Numbered from the stretch's first letter, positions 12,260 to 25,040 are shown. The stretch: DNA of 64,000 bases from Diphasiastrum complanatum (GCA_029204225.1 CM055094.1:68686071-68750070), one strand, 5' to 3'. The notes: generated from the sequence alone by a model not told the origin. A program made the numbers and translations.

Positions 12260-12418
12260 CAATAACTTTCACAAAGGTTTTGATACGGCGTATCAAAATT
12301 TTTGTGAAACCAATCGATTTAACAATGAATTTGATATGTCACATCGAAATAAACTTTAAAGCATTCGATTTCATAGAGATTTCGATACGCCGTATCAAAA
12401 TCTCTTTGAAAGTTATTG
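12260..12418. mobile_element. 159-bp hairpin MITE flanked by TA
   Basis: The two ends are near-perfect reverse complements: CAATAACTTTCA at 12260 and TGAAAGTTATTG ending at 12418. Inside, each arm carries the palindrome TGATACGGCGTATCA (about 12280-12294) or its near copy CGATACGCCGTATCA (about 12382-12396). A TA dinucleotide lies immediately outside both ends (12258-12259 and 12419-12420), which fits the TA duplication made by Tc1/mariner-type transposition. There is no ORF. It abuts the end of the antisense copia fragment, suggesting insertion into that element. Confidence 0.75.
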
Positions 12419-12420
12419 TA

Positions 12421-15400
12421 GGTCTAGTTTCGTTATTAGTTGTAACCTTATTTTTGATACTATGTATTGATAATATGATGATCAAAGCAATTTTCTTTCC
12501 ATTGTAGTGATTATTCATTAGTATATTCGACTTTTGCTACAAAATTTACAAATTGTTTTATGTATTCAAATTTTTTCAATTTTTTCTGAAATCTTTTTGC
12601 TCAATTTGTAAATGCTATCTAGTTCTTTTTTTAAAATAAAGTTGTCATATTTTTGTGGTAAAAAATCTCCATAAATTACAAAATTCTTATTCTTGGATGA
12701 TTTTTTTTATCTTTTTTAGATTTTCAAAAGATATAAACCAACATGATGCAAACGACAAAGCCAAAGCCTAAGCTGATTCTTAAATACCCTGAAATGCCAG
12801 AAAAAATGAGACTACTCCTCTAAATGTACCAGTCGCAAAAACTGTAAATGCTCCTCCCACTATAAACAGGTCGTCTTTATCCAAGTGCAATTCTTACCAA
12901 CGGGCACTTAGATATTTGCAAGAGAGTGGCCTTAAATTATTCATTTGTAGGAAATCAGATACCAAGCTTGTCCTAAAACAAGCCAAATGCTACGGAATCG
13001 TAACATGGAGGATGACCTTGATATTGTCATCATAACGGTCGAAGATGTGAACAATGAGAAGTCTCCAAAGAGGCTTATGGTCGTCAATGAAAAACTTTGT
13101 CGACAAAACATGCTCTTGATTCTGCCAAAAAAGGATTATCGTCTTGCTATTGCATATATTCCCTATAGCTTTCGCTTGCCAAATTCTCTACACGATTAGA
13201 AGGCCTACACATTATAAGCAAATATAAAAAATGATCCATGATTTCAAGGAGCTGACGACCGCTCCATTTTGGAAATTAATTATATTTCATAGTGCCACCA
13301 AATAGCTTCGATATTGGCATCTTAAGAGCATACGCATGGCGTTGAGAACATGATATGGTACATGTTCTTCTTCTCTTCATAAATTTTTGATTGTATTATT
13401 CTTTTTTGTTCACTATTTATTTTGTAGTTTAACATGATCATACTTCTATAGGCACAAAACAAATATCAATTTTGCACCAACATCAAGAATGTTGAGCTCA
13501 TTTGAAATGATGAGCATAGGCTATTTTGATAGTTTGGAGCAAAAGCGGGTAAAAGCCCATTGTAATGAAAATTGTAACAACATCTTCAACTTTCCAACAG
13601 TGACAAGGAAGCTTTGACATATTGAGGGGTCACATGCCATAGTCAATCCTTATCAGAAGCCGCAATGTCTAATCAATATACTAATTAGTCTACTTTCAAA
13701 TGAAGAGGATTGGATTTTGTTGGAACATGTAATTATTTGTGATGGATGAAAAATTATTGAATAACCTTACTTATGTGATAAGTTGTATTAATGACTATAT
13801 TGTTATTTGATAACTTGTTTTAGGTACAACAACTTTTTGTGTAGTAAAGTTGAAATGCCATTGCATAGCGCTAGAGCTTGACGAAGTTCAAGCTCGATAT
13901 ATTGAGATGCGAGTAGCTGTAGTGCATGAGCTGAGGAGGACCAGAAAGTAGGCTCTCGCCTTATGGCTGCGGATGATGCATGGAGGCAATGCCTCCTATT
14001 CACTTCAATGAGGCTGATTTTGGAGGGCTTGCAAATGAAATTCCTCCTAAACAAGATGATCAAGGAGCTTCTGCACAGAAAGAAAAAGAAAAAGAGGCTG
14101 TTGAAAAATATGATCAGCTATTGGACATACAAATATTGAAGTTAAAGAGATAATTACACTATGTAGTTAAAGTTCATCTGTGCGGAAACATTGGTTTACA
14201 ATATACTTAAATTTTATAAAGCTTGTATTACTTGAATTTGTAAAAAAAATTGTATTTTGGTTAAAGAAATCTTTGAAAGTGTGCTTCAGTTTTGAAAGTT
14301 ATTTTTCTATATAGAAGTCGACAGTATTTATATTTTTTGGTATGGTTTCAGTTGTTTTTGAATTTGTTGAAAAGATAAATTTGGATATTAAAGAGTTTCA
14401 ATGGCTTTTAAAATTGTATATTCCATGTGAATTTTTGGAGTTATGTGATATTAAATGAAAGATGTTTTTATAACTTGCATAAAGCTGCTCATGTGGCTCA
14501 TAATTATCATTAAATTTGAATCTATTTTGTATCTATTTGTTGACCAAGTTACAAATATAATTAAATTTGAATATATCAGTAAAATAGTTTGATAAAAAGT
14601 TATTCTTGCTTGATATTAAAAAAATACAATATATAATTATGCTATTAAAATCTATTTTGTTGTTTTTGTGAATGTGAATATAATTAAAAAATAGACATTC
14701 TTTAAATAGAAACTAAAAAACTTATGTGAATATGTGATTGCAATGGAAATAGACATCTTTCTGTAAATAGCAAATCAAAAAATTAGTACAAAGTGAAAAA
14801 TTGTGTAGGTTTTTGGGAGATTCTGTATTTTTTGTTGACCTTCTTGATATACAAAGAAAAACATTTTTTTGTAGGTTTATAAGTTTTCACATGTTTGCAT
14901 TTTAAAAATATAAAGAAAAAAAGTCATTTTTAAAATTTGTATGCACAAAAAACATGGTTTTTGTAAAATGACCTCTTTTTTGGTTGAAAGATTCCTTGCA
15001 ATGTTTCTCATTCAACTCGCAATGGTGTTTCCTAATTTTGTTTGAATTACTCAATTATTTAGTGGCCATAATCCTTGTGTAGTATAGGTTGAGAGGTAAA
15101 GTTTGAATTTAGTCAGCTATCAAATTATAAGCTTGGTATTGAGTAACTGTGTTGGATTGGAATATTTCTTGCTTTTTACAAGGTGAAAGGCCTTGGCTTG
15201 ATTGTTACTTAATCTATGATACTTTTAAGAGATTATTAATATGCATTTCTTGAAAAAAATTAGCATTGAGGTGTAGGGTGTTACTACATGTATCCCTACT
15301 TATAGGAAATTTTCATAGCCTTGCACAGTGTAATAAGAATATATATATATCTTCTCTTTTGTGTGCTACACTAGAAGATACAGACTATTGAGTGTGCATG

Positions 15401-16529
15401 TTATCATAAGAGCAAAAGGGCCATTGTGGCATATTTAGTAAACAATGAATCTAATAAGGTTCAAAACATTCATGACTCAAAAAGTTGCCTAATCTGGAAA
15501 GCCTACAAACTCCTACAAACATTGAACATTTGTTGAATTATCTATTGTCAAGTGATTATATATGTAGCATGTGAATTGGGCCCCCCTATCCAAAATTAAT
15601 ATATGTAAGGAGTTTTTTTTTCTAGATATCACAACACATTTGGGTGTGTGGATGAGGCTATGTAGGAACTACATTCATGAAGGAAAGTAACAATTACTGC
15701 AACTATACACCAATTTAGTAATATTCATTGGATTCATGTTCAAAACACACAAGGACAAGATATTTTTTAATAGATGGAATGTATGACATGTATAACCAAA
15801 AAATGAACCTACTCATAAGCCTACTTCAAATTAGCATTTTGTTAGATTCTATTAGTTTATATTTGCTTGCCTGTCTACTTGTGCTTATACCATTGAATGT
15901 ACCTCTTTATGGTAGTATTAGCAAAAACCTCTAAATTGTCATAGTTAAGTTGACATCTCATGGTTTTGAAAGAAATGCATATGAAGTTTTTCTCTTATTA
16001 TGCACAAAGTTCTTATGGGAGTTAAGTCCATATTCTTATTCAAATTCATTGATTTTTCTATAAGAAGGGCTTTTCCAACAAAAATTGAATACATTTCACC
16101 ATACTGCGATATTGTCTCACATTTTACCCTATGTATTGAGTAGCTCATAATTGGAAGATTAATGCTAATTTGATGATCATTATTATTTGGGTTAAGTGAT
16201 AATGCTAAAATGACTATATCAGCAAAATGAGTAATTCCATCCAAATTTCAATTTACCCTTGTAAGAACAAAGCCGTGGGTAAGATCCAAATTTGTAATTT
16301 GTAATGGTCGAGTTTTGCCATGCTTATTTTAGCTAAAATCAAAAGCTATAATTTAGATCAAAGCCGATTGTAAAATAAACTACCTGAACACAATTGGAGG
16401 CTTGCTACAAGCTATCAGAGAATAACCAGAACTTGAAACCTCTTTATCAAAATTTCTAGACAATATTCTATATCAAGTATGATATTATGGATAGCCAAAA
16501 AATTCAAAACAAAATAAAGTAATTATACA
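12421..16529. other. AT-rich intergenic DNA, no gene supported
   Basis: About 4 kb without a motif I can name. The ORF at 12987-13199 and the frame before it show no recognisable domain; a Cys/His-containing stretch near 13540-13660 vaguely suggests transposon-derived sequence but is broken. The 14.1-16.5 kb part is very AT-rich with only short chance ORFs. Confidence 0.4.
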
Positions 16530-16779
16530 CATGTCACAAAATGTTTCTAAGTATCATATGTTTGTAACTCCCAAGCAAGTAATCTGTAGCTATAGAATCC
16601 AGTATCTGTGTCTGTCATGGTTACTGATTCCATTAACCAAAAGTTGTACTTATTTATCGCCTTTACTACTAGATGATAAGAAGGGAAAAAAAAGGTTGAA
16701 TCGTTCTGATCTAGATCACTTTGAAGATCTTGCCAAAAGCCTTCCATATGAACATGATATCTAACATGCTCCTTGTGGC

Positions 16780-19700
16780 TTACATATTGGTTCTCATAAT
16801 GGACATCAAGCATCGAGCTTTGACACGCTTTTTTGGTCGAGGGTTTGATTCAGAGTGTAGATGTTTTTGACCAGCACCTAGCTGATCTTGCAGAGTGTCT
16901 TCACGATGGGGTTCAGCTTCCAAACTTGAAATAACTTGGGGTGAAGAAATTCCAATAGTTTTGTTCTTGCTTTTGAAACATGGGTTTTGGATCTGATGTA
17001 GGCAAGCATGTTGTGAAGAACTCGGCAATTCCCTTCCATCTGATTTCCCCCAGCAATTCATTGAGCAATCTGATTGTTCGCCCTTCGTGTGAATTTCAGC
17101 ATTGGACGATGTGGGCTGCTTCAACTTTTTACCAAAGGATCCTAGAGGACCACCTTTATATCGATGATCGATCATCGCTTGGTACTTTGCCTTTTGCTGC
17201 TGCACCATACCGTCTGATTTTTCATTGTTGACATTCCCAAGAGCTTTCTGTAAGCTACTACAGGATTGAATGCGAGTGCTCATCATAAATTTTCCACAAG
17301 CAGTCTGCTTAAATTGTGGACTGCTCCGTAAAACTTTTGCTATTTTGACCGATGATGGAATCGAAGATGGTTCGTTTAAACCAGCAAACCCTCCCTCTTT
17401 TATTTTGGAGGCTGCTTCACGGGCAGTGAGACCAGAACCTCCGGCAATAGACAATACTCGACAAAGAGAGACCAGAAGGCTACCAGTTGGTACTCGCAAT
17501 GCGTGGTCAACCTCACGCGGGGTGCATCCTGGGAAAATTTGGTTTTACTTATTAATAGTATCAGGTCATGATGCCCGCTAAACAAGTAACTTAAAGGATG
17601 TCAGCTCTGGACGTTACATACTTTCAAGAGTAAATAGCACATTCCCACATCGTACCTGTTTTTGCTTGCTGCAGATCAGATCCATGCGACAACCTGCATA
17701 AAGACGATGACCTTTTAAGACCTGATAGCAAGCATTTCAAATCCTTGTATAATCATAAAGATTACTTTCAGAATGATTATTTCTAGAATGAGCCACAATT
17801 CAGCATATCCGATATTCAATAAGCATTAAAAGAATGTACCTCCCCTCAATCTTTAGTGACTTATTTTCCAGATGTGGGCCTCCATTTTCTTCTACCTGTG
17901 AAGATTTGTACGTCAAGCAGAAAGAATTTCACAATGAGTAATCCTTTGGCTGTCACACCTTATCTCTTGAGTAAATAGGAATTATCAGTACTAAATCCTT
18001 AAATAGGCACTTCTTACTTGAAGAGATATACTAAGCTACTAACTAATTATATAGCTGAGAAAGGGTTTATATACACAACGGCTGGCTTGTGCTACTAAGA
18101 GAAGCAAAACCCAATATCTTCAGACTTGCATGTTTTCCACATAAGATCATGAAGAAACATGTGTTTAAGCCTTATACCAACATAGATTAGTGGCAGTTAT
18201 ATTCACACTGATTAGTAAAAATATTAGGTCAACCAGATAGAGTACTTGCGCTCCATCAACATATGTTCGCCCTAACTATATGCTCAGCTTACAGTATCTA
18301 GTACATTCTCTAGCTTGAATGTGGTTTCAAAGAATAATATAATGATCAAGTGTTATGTATATTTGTTTTAAACATATCGGGTAATATTTCGGTAAGATCG
18401 AACTTCCACTACATGTGCAAGGAAGCACAAATGAAGATGGACCGAGAAAGAGCAACAAGCTCAAACCCACTTGAAACGACAAAATAGTTACGCCCTAAAA
18501 TCTATGGTCTACTCTTACACTTTGATAGCTGGTCTGAGCGCACATGGCAAGACGTTGGAAGTTCGTGTATTATACATGCTAAGAAATGGAAAATTCAAAG
18601 TGCATAGATTTGATACCATCGCAGCTCAAATCAGAAAGGCATTAGATCTACTTTTTCTTTTTGCTAAATATTGTAACACTGGGCATTAGTTATAATCTAC
18701 AGTCACGAATGCAATTACAATGACAGAAACTATCAACATCCTATCCAATCATCGGCACTAGAATCAACTGTGACAGGGACATAAACCGTTATCGTACGCT
18801 TAGCTCAATGAAATTTAAGAACATGGATGTGCATAATCATTGGGTATTATGGGTAAATTATCAGCGATGAACAGCGAGGGTGTTAGGAAGATGGCAGCAT
18901 ATGCCCGAAACAATGAACAAGCAGCTTCCTATTTTAAAGAAACCATTACTAAGACTGTAGAGAAGCTAGTCGAATTCTAAAACACATCAAAAAAAAAAAT
19001 TGCTTGCGGCTTCTGAAACGCTAGCAACAACTATCTACTAATTTTTAACAGCCTCAAAGCTCAATAATCAGAAATCGAACATGGTACTTATTGTGCTATT
19101 ATGATACTATAGTTGCGAGCTTCAGATGGTGTTCTGATAGAAAAGTTATAGTATATATTGACTCTTGGGGGCTGTAGAAGCTGAAGGACAGCAATTGGAT
19201 GATATCATAAAAATTCCCGTCATTACAGCTAAAGTATGACTATCAACAACATAATTGTGAAGATACAGACATGCATCCGTAAAAAGAATCCATCACACAC
19301 GAAAGAAAAATTGCTTGCCGATTCTGATCTGAAACGCCAGAAACAAGTATCCTGTTCCAAATTTTTCCGTGCTCCGAGAAAGGGGTCCAGCATTTGAGAG
19401 CCTCAAAGCTCAATAATCGTGAAACTAGAGACCAATGACAAACATAATACCTATTGTGCTATTCCGATATAGTTGCAGCTTCAGAGTGTTGTGACACAAA
19501 ACATACCTTGCTAAATTATTCTACGTGTTGAACATATTGTAGAAGCTGAAGAACAGGCTGCAAATGAAATATAAAATTAAAAATGCATTTCGTCATTATA
19601 GCTACAGTATGATTATCAACGATATGATTGTGAAGAAAACCAATATAACACACATTTACACAAGCGATCGCACCTCGGATGGATTCCGTACATATAAATT

Positions 19701-19859
19701 ATGCATCACAGTCGACATATCTTGCCGATAGTAAATGTCTGCATCCTTCTCGGTTGGAGAGCTCACGCTACTTGCATAGTTGGGGAAAGCAGTACCAATA
19801 TCTGAGTTGTAGAGAATGAAATCTGTACTAGAAGTGTGAGGCCGCTTACGGATTCTCAT
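16780..19859 (-). CDS. Plant nuclear-type protein with HARE-HTH-like segment, right copy
   Basis: Minus-strand gene. The exon taken as first, 19674-19859, starts MRIRKRP in a good context (AACATGAG) and ends at GAG/GTGCGA after 62 codons. The 3' exons are 17840-17895, 17656-17693 and 16780-17528 (stop TAA), each with GT-AG borders and matching exons of the left copy in size (56, 38 and about 745 bases) and phase. The last exon begins CTPREVD, then a helix-turn-helix-like stretch (GLTAREAASKIKEGGFAGL, SVKIAKVLRSSPQF), then a polar Ser/Lys-rich region and a basic end (KKRVKAR). Exons between 17896 and 19673 could not be fixed; that part contains a tandem duplication of an exon-like block. The basic N and C termini and HTH-like region suggest a nuclear, chromatin- or DNA-linked role (inference). 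No stop was found in the assigned exons. This is the more complete copy and probably the functional one. Confidence 0.68.
18990..19640. repeat. Diverged tandem duplication (about 315-bp period) inside the right gene
   Basis: Block 18990-19270 and block 19305-19640 share, in order, AAAAATTGCTTGC, GCCTCAAAGCTCAATAATC, TATTGTGCTATT, GTAGAAGCTGAAG and CGTCATTA.AGCTA.AGTATGA.TATCAAC segments. The left gene copy begins within the same type of unit. The duplicated unit includes an acceptor-like pyrimidine run and a possible small exon, so it may have duplicated an exon. At least one unit contains stops in the expected frame. Confidence 0.6.
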
Positions 19860-20293
19860 GTTTGTTTTCACAGCTTTCAAAAATACTGCGTCTTGATAAC
19901 TAGGGCCCTAATCAGAGCACAGGCAAAAAATAGCAGCTTCTTAGTCCACCACAGCTTGTACATGAAAACCTGTAAAAGCAAATCAACTCAAAATAAAAAG
20001 AACGCGAAGGTGTGGCTTTAATCCGAACCCAAACCTCGCATCCAGATCAAACGGGCAGCAGAACCAACTACCGAAGGCTAACACCCTACCTAATAAGAGA
20101 AAAACCATCTCCCAAAGACTAAAGCTACAGGTTTCTAAGGCTACTGCTGCTGCATCTGCGGCAACACCCTAACTAACTCGTTGGTGAGTGATACTCCACT
20201 CCACGAGCGCAATAGGGAAGAAGAGCAGCAAATGAAGATAAAAGGCGATGCATCAAACGCGAAAGAACGAGCCACCGCGAGAGCGAGCGAGCG

Positions 20294-20327
<34 letters not shown>

Positions 20328-20391
20328 TGTGTGTATGTGTAAAAGCACGTGTGAAGCTAAAGCTTTGTTTGATAAAAAATAGTTTTGAGAG

Positions 20392-20434
<43 letters not shown>

Positions 20435-20440
20435 GATGTC
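19860..20440 (-). promoter_or_regulatory. 5' region of the right gene with two (GA)n tracts
   Basis: This sequence lies upstream of the MRIRKR start. It carries a (GAGC)n-(GA)n-(GT)n block at about 20279-20340 and a second (GA)n at 20396-20431; on the gene's strand they read as (CT)n. Pyrimidine tracts of this kind are common near plant transcription starts and in 5' leaders, and GA repeats are targets of BPC/GAGA-binding proteins (established). The promoter role here is inferred from position only; no TATA box was assigned. Confidence 0.45.
20279..20431. repeat. (GAGC)n / (GA)n / (GT)n microsatellites
   Basis: Two purine tracts separated by about 55 bases of ordinary sequence. The first grades from GAGC tetranucleotides through GA to GT dinucleotides. 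Confidence 0.95.
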
Positions 20441-21568
20441 CTTGGATGGATGTAGGAGTGAGACCTAATCCGGATTAGTGTAGGCTAATTATTTGTTGCT
20501 TAGTTCAATGAGAAATCTATAAAGGCTTAATGTATTGCTAACCATGCCGCATAGGTACTCACTCTCGTGGAGACAACGCTAAGGTCCATCGTCAAAGTTG
20601 TTGCCCCATGAATAGTCATTTTTTCACCTTGCACGAGATGCTGCACCTCACATAACTCGAGATAGATCAATATTTCAATGACCGTGCATCTGGTGAAGAG
20701 TTCATTCCTTTGCTTTGGAAACATAGATATTTAATGATTTTTTTGTCCTTATGTGCGGAGCTTGTTGTGAAATGCCAGTGACAAAGTGTTACATCGCCAT
20801 CCATCATTGTTTCTTTCTCTAGTCACTGTATTATGTTGCATTGCAACGTTCACAAGCACTTTCAATTCTGCAATGAGCTCAAGTTGTAGGAGCGGTTGTT
20901 TCAAAGAGTTCATCAATTATTAGTGACACTATTATAGCTAGTGACTTACATCATCAAGCAGTATGCTTCAAATGATTATTTTGATGCATTAAGTTCTATT
21001 AAGCATATTACCTTAAATATGTGCGTCATTTGGCATTGTCATTCCATGTATTGCCATCTTTTAGTACAATGTCATTGATGGGTTCTCCCATCTTTCATTA
21101 ATAAAAGCGGAGTTACCTTTGAGTAGTTGAAGTTTTTTCATCTATCTATTACATTACATGAGCAAAACTATGTTTTTTGCATCTAGTACATTGCTTGAGC
21201 ATTGTTATGGACTAGATAATTGGTGTTTGTCGACTAATTGTAAAGATATAATGGCTCGTCCTCTCATCTCATCACGGACCAATGTCATCCAAGTTGATGA
21301 GTCACCTATTTGCCCTTGCCTTGCTAGTGCTTGAAAACCTTTGAGGAGATGAAGTCTAAAACATTTCTTTTTTGCATATATCTAGTTCATTGCATGAGCA
21401 TCTATATTGTTCTTTGCATATAGTACATTGCTTGAGCAATATTATGGACTAGATCATGGGTTTTGTTGGCCCATTGTAAGGATATATTGGCTCATCCTCT
21501 CATCTCACTGTTACCCTAGCAAGACAAAAAGACAAGCCATTATATCCTTACAATAAGTTGACAAACAC
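20441..21568. repeat. Unclassified repeat region with direct and inverted blocks
   Basis: A block of about 110 bp at 21180-21290 (CTAGTACATTGCTTGAGCA, GGACTAGAT, TCATCCTCTCATCTCA-like) recurs as a diverged direct copy at 21411-21520. A third piece at 21536-21569 (CCATTATATCCTTACAAT..) is the reverse complement of 21222-21253. The arrangement resembles the end of a foldback or rearranged element abutting the truncated LTR at 21569. No ORF with a motif was seen. Confidence 0.55.
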
Positions 21569-21787
21569 CCTGCTCATACATTGAAATCTTGTATTTTTAT
21601 TCATTCTTTGATTCATTGCTATTACATTCTGTTGATTAGCATGCTAGATTGTGGATTAGCCATTTCTTCTAAACTAGATTTTGTTGATCAATCTAGAATC
21701 AGGTTATAGTGCCAATCACAAAGCTTAATTAAGATCAGTCACTCTTGTGGACATTCCCCACATGTGTGAATTCTGGAAATTTTGTCA
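21569..21787 (+). repeat. Truncated 5' LTR of copia element 2
   Basis: These 219 bp match the last part of the LTR at 26093-26889 with only a few differences and end ..GTCA directly before the primer binding site. Sequence upstream of 21569 is unrelated to the missing LTR part, so about 580 bp was lost or replaced. Confidence 0.85.
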
Positions 21788-21800
21788 TGGTATCAGAGCC
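21788..21800 (+). promoter_or_regulatory. Primer binding site (initiator tRNA-Met type)
   Basis: TGGTATCAGAGCC immediately after the LTR end is the standard plant copia primer site, complementary to the 3' end of initiator tRNA-Met. Confidence 0.9.
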
Positions 21801-22556
21801 ACATTAAGCTTTGCATGCTAACAACTCTGATTGTACAAGAAACTGAGAGCTAAATCAAGCAAAAAAGCAGTTTTGCACTTTTTCTAACCTTTCTCTAAAG
21901 TGTATTTGGATCAAATCGGACTTGAACTGAATTTTTAGACCTGAATTGAGGAAGTACGGAATTCTGGAATTCCGCACCTGTGAAAATCAGAGTTTTTCAG
22001 TCCCTTTGTTCTCCTTACTTATAGATCCAAACATAGCAGTGTTATAGCTCGATGGAAAGCATTTGATCTGTACTTTCCATAGAAATTGAAATCAAATCAA
22101 TCTGATGTGTCTAGCAAGAGTTATAAGCTCTTAAAGAGGATAGGGATAGGTCCAAAATCCGAGTGACAACATTTTGATTTGATTCAATTATACTTTGTTC
22201 TGAATTCATTGTTTTGAGCATCCAACACAAGAAACTATAGATCAAGATTGAGTTTGAAGTATTTGAACACCCTTTGGGCCTTATGAGTGTCAATAGTGTT
22301 TTCTTTTGAAGCATTTCACATGTGCTAAAAGTAGAATTCAAACCAGTCAAAGTGTCTCAAACCACTTTTTGTGTCTGATCTAGAAAACTTGTCTTGTGGA
22401 ATATTTGAGATTCATCTCAAATATAGTTGCAAGTATTTCACATAGGAAGGTAGTTCAACCTTGAAAATACCTATAGTGAAGAGAGCAACAACTCTAAGTC
22501 TGATAGGAACAAGCTCAAACATATCTCAATCCAATAACTAAGAAGTCTTTATTATA

Positions 22557-25040
22557 ATGGCATCTCAGGGATGATATCTTCTAGAAGCCAGTGAAAGACT
22601 AAACACTTCTAATTACTCAATTTGGAAGTTAATAATGGAGTCTGTTTTGATTCTCCGGGATGTTATTGTGCTTGGTGTTGAGGAGGAGCCTCAAGCACAG
22701 GTTGAAATTCCTAAATATAAGAAGAGAGCTAGAATGGCTCTACATTTCATTAAGATGAATGTATCTCATGAAAATTTGAGAGAGATAGGATCTTCCACTA
22801 CAGCCAAAGAAGCTTGGGATGCACTAAAGACCATCTATGAAGCAAAGAATACTTCTAGAATACTCACTCTTAGGAATCAGATTTTCCAAAGTTTCCAAAG
22901 AAGTGAAGAGAGTGCATCTAACTATGTTCTGAGAGTTAAAGATTTACATAGAGAACTTTCCTGTGTTGGTGTTACCATTAACCAAGTTGAGCTAGTTCAA
23001 GTCATACTGAATGGCTTGAGAGATGACAATGATAATCTTGTTCAGTCTTTTGCTATCAAGGAGGAGTTACCTAATCTAGAAATTCTCCAAGGAATTCTTA
23101 TTTTTGAAGAATCTAGACAAAGCTATAAACTCTCCAGGATGAACAAACTTGAACATGGTGGAAGTGACAAAGCCCTCTTTGTCGAAGGCAAACAGAAAGG
23201 AAGGAGTAAGAACCAGTTCTCTCAAGCATACAACAAAGACAAAGCCAAAGATTGAGATCAAGATGGTGAAGAGGATGAAACATCTCATCCCTCTAACTCA
23301 AAAACCAAGAAGAAAAAAGTGAAGTGCTTCTTCTATGGCAAAAAAGGGCACTATGCCTCTAATTGCTTTAAGAAGAAAAACCAACTCAAGCAAGCTAATC
23401 TCTCCAAAGAGATTGAAGAAGATTCTGTTGCAAGTGATGGAGAAGGATCACTTATGGTGTCCAGTTTTTCTTCATCACCTTTCAAGAAAGATGGAGCTTG
23501 GTACATAGACAGTGGAGCCTCTTCACATATGTGTTGTTCAAAGGAGTCATTTGACTCAATCTTACCTTTCAAAGGACTCAAGAGATCTATTTACATAGCT
23601 AATGATCATGAGTGTCCAATAGAAGGAATTGGCAACATTCCATTGAAACTTGCTTCTTCAAAAGTTCTTGCACTTTCTAATGTTCTTTTCGTTCCAAAAC
23701 TTACAAAGAACTTAATTAGTGTGGGAAAGTTGCTTGATAATGGTTGTGATGTAAAGTTCAACTCCAATACTTGTTTTATCAAGAGAAAAGATGAGATCCT
23801 TGCTGATGGAACTAGATGTGGTGGAATTTTTGAGTTGAATTCTTATGAGAATGCAAACCTTTGTGAAGTTGCTTTGTTATCTAAGGAGGAGCTATGGCAT
23901 AGAAGGTTGGGACATCCTAAGTTTACATCTATGTCTTCTATGGTTAAGAAGGAGAAGGTTTTTGGTCTTCCAAAATCTCTTTCTAAAGATTTCAAGCCTT
24001 GTGAGGCTTGTGCCATTGCAAAGTCACACAGAAAGCCATATCGGAAGTCTTTTATAAAGACTACTTATCCATTGGAACTCATACATTCATATGTACATTT
24101 TTTCTCTTCTAAAAGTATTGGTGGTGCAACATGTTTTGTCACATTTATTGATGACTTTACTAGATAAACTGGTTGTATCTACTTTCTTCAAAGGCTATGG
24201 TTTTTTATCACTTCCTTATCTTCAAAGCTTATGTAGAAAATAGTTTTCCTGCAAAGTTAAAGCTTTAAGATGCGATGGAGGAGGTGAATATATCTCCAAC
24301 GAGTTTCATAATTATTGTGAAGGTGAAGGAATAAAGAGAAAATTTTCTTGTGCCTATTCTCCATTTCAAAATGGAGTAGCTGAGAGGAAAAGTAGATCTT
24401 TATGTGAATGTGCTAAAGCAATTCGAGTAGCAGCTTCTTTGCCTATTGAATATTGGGGTGAAGCTATAAATTGTGCAAACTATTTGTGCAATAGATTACC
24501 TCACAATGTCTTGCTGGAAAAACACCTTTTGAAGCCTTGTTTCAGAAAAAACCTAAGGTAGATCACCTTAGAGTTTTTGGTTGTACTTGCTTTGTTAATA
24601 TGCCCTTGGAAACAAGGAAAAGAGATGATCTTAATTCTGTTAAAGGGATCATGGTTGGATATGCATCCAACAAGAAAGCTTACAGGATCTATGTTCCCTC
24701 TACCTCAACTACAATTGAGAGTAGAGATGTGATATTCCATGAAGATCAAAAATACATTCTTGAGAAGGCCGAGTTCAAAAAAGTTCAGTATGTTGAATTG
24801 TAAGAGTATAGAAACACCTATGGAGCAAAATGTAAAGGACTCTAACAAAGGTGATGAAAGATCCTTCGAGGACATCACACTTTTTAGAAGTCTTATAGGC
24901 TCCTTAATATGGCTCACAATAACTAGACCTAACATAAGCTTTAGTGTTCATAAGTTGAGCTAGGCTATGCAAAATCCTTCAGTTTATCATTGGAAAAAGA
25001 CCAAGAGAGTGCTTAGATATATATCTTCAACTTTTGCATT
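22557..25040 (+). pseudogene. Copia element 2: decayed gag-pol, reverse transcriptase deleted
   Basis: Same family as the intact 31-37 kb element. ATG 22557 is followed by an early TGA, then gag is open at 22635-23255 (YKKRARMALHFIKMNV, TLRNQIFQSF). The zinc knuckle is CFFYGKKGHYASNC with the second Cys changed to Tyr. Protease (WYIDSGASSHM), the pre-integrase motif (ELWHRRLGHP) and part of integrase run to a stop at 24167; the rest of integrase is frameshifted (QNGVAERKSR near 24370) and ends around 24780. There the sequence jumps to the segment before RNase H (CKSIETPMEQ, GSLIWLTITRP), losing about 1 kb including the YVDD region. RNase H is cut off at about 25040 by the foldback insertion. 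Not mobile by itself. Confidence 0.93.

Noticed and set aside
12987-13199. 70-codon ORF as a gene
   Set aside because: No motif, no conserved partner, and the surrounding frames are closed.
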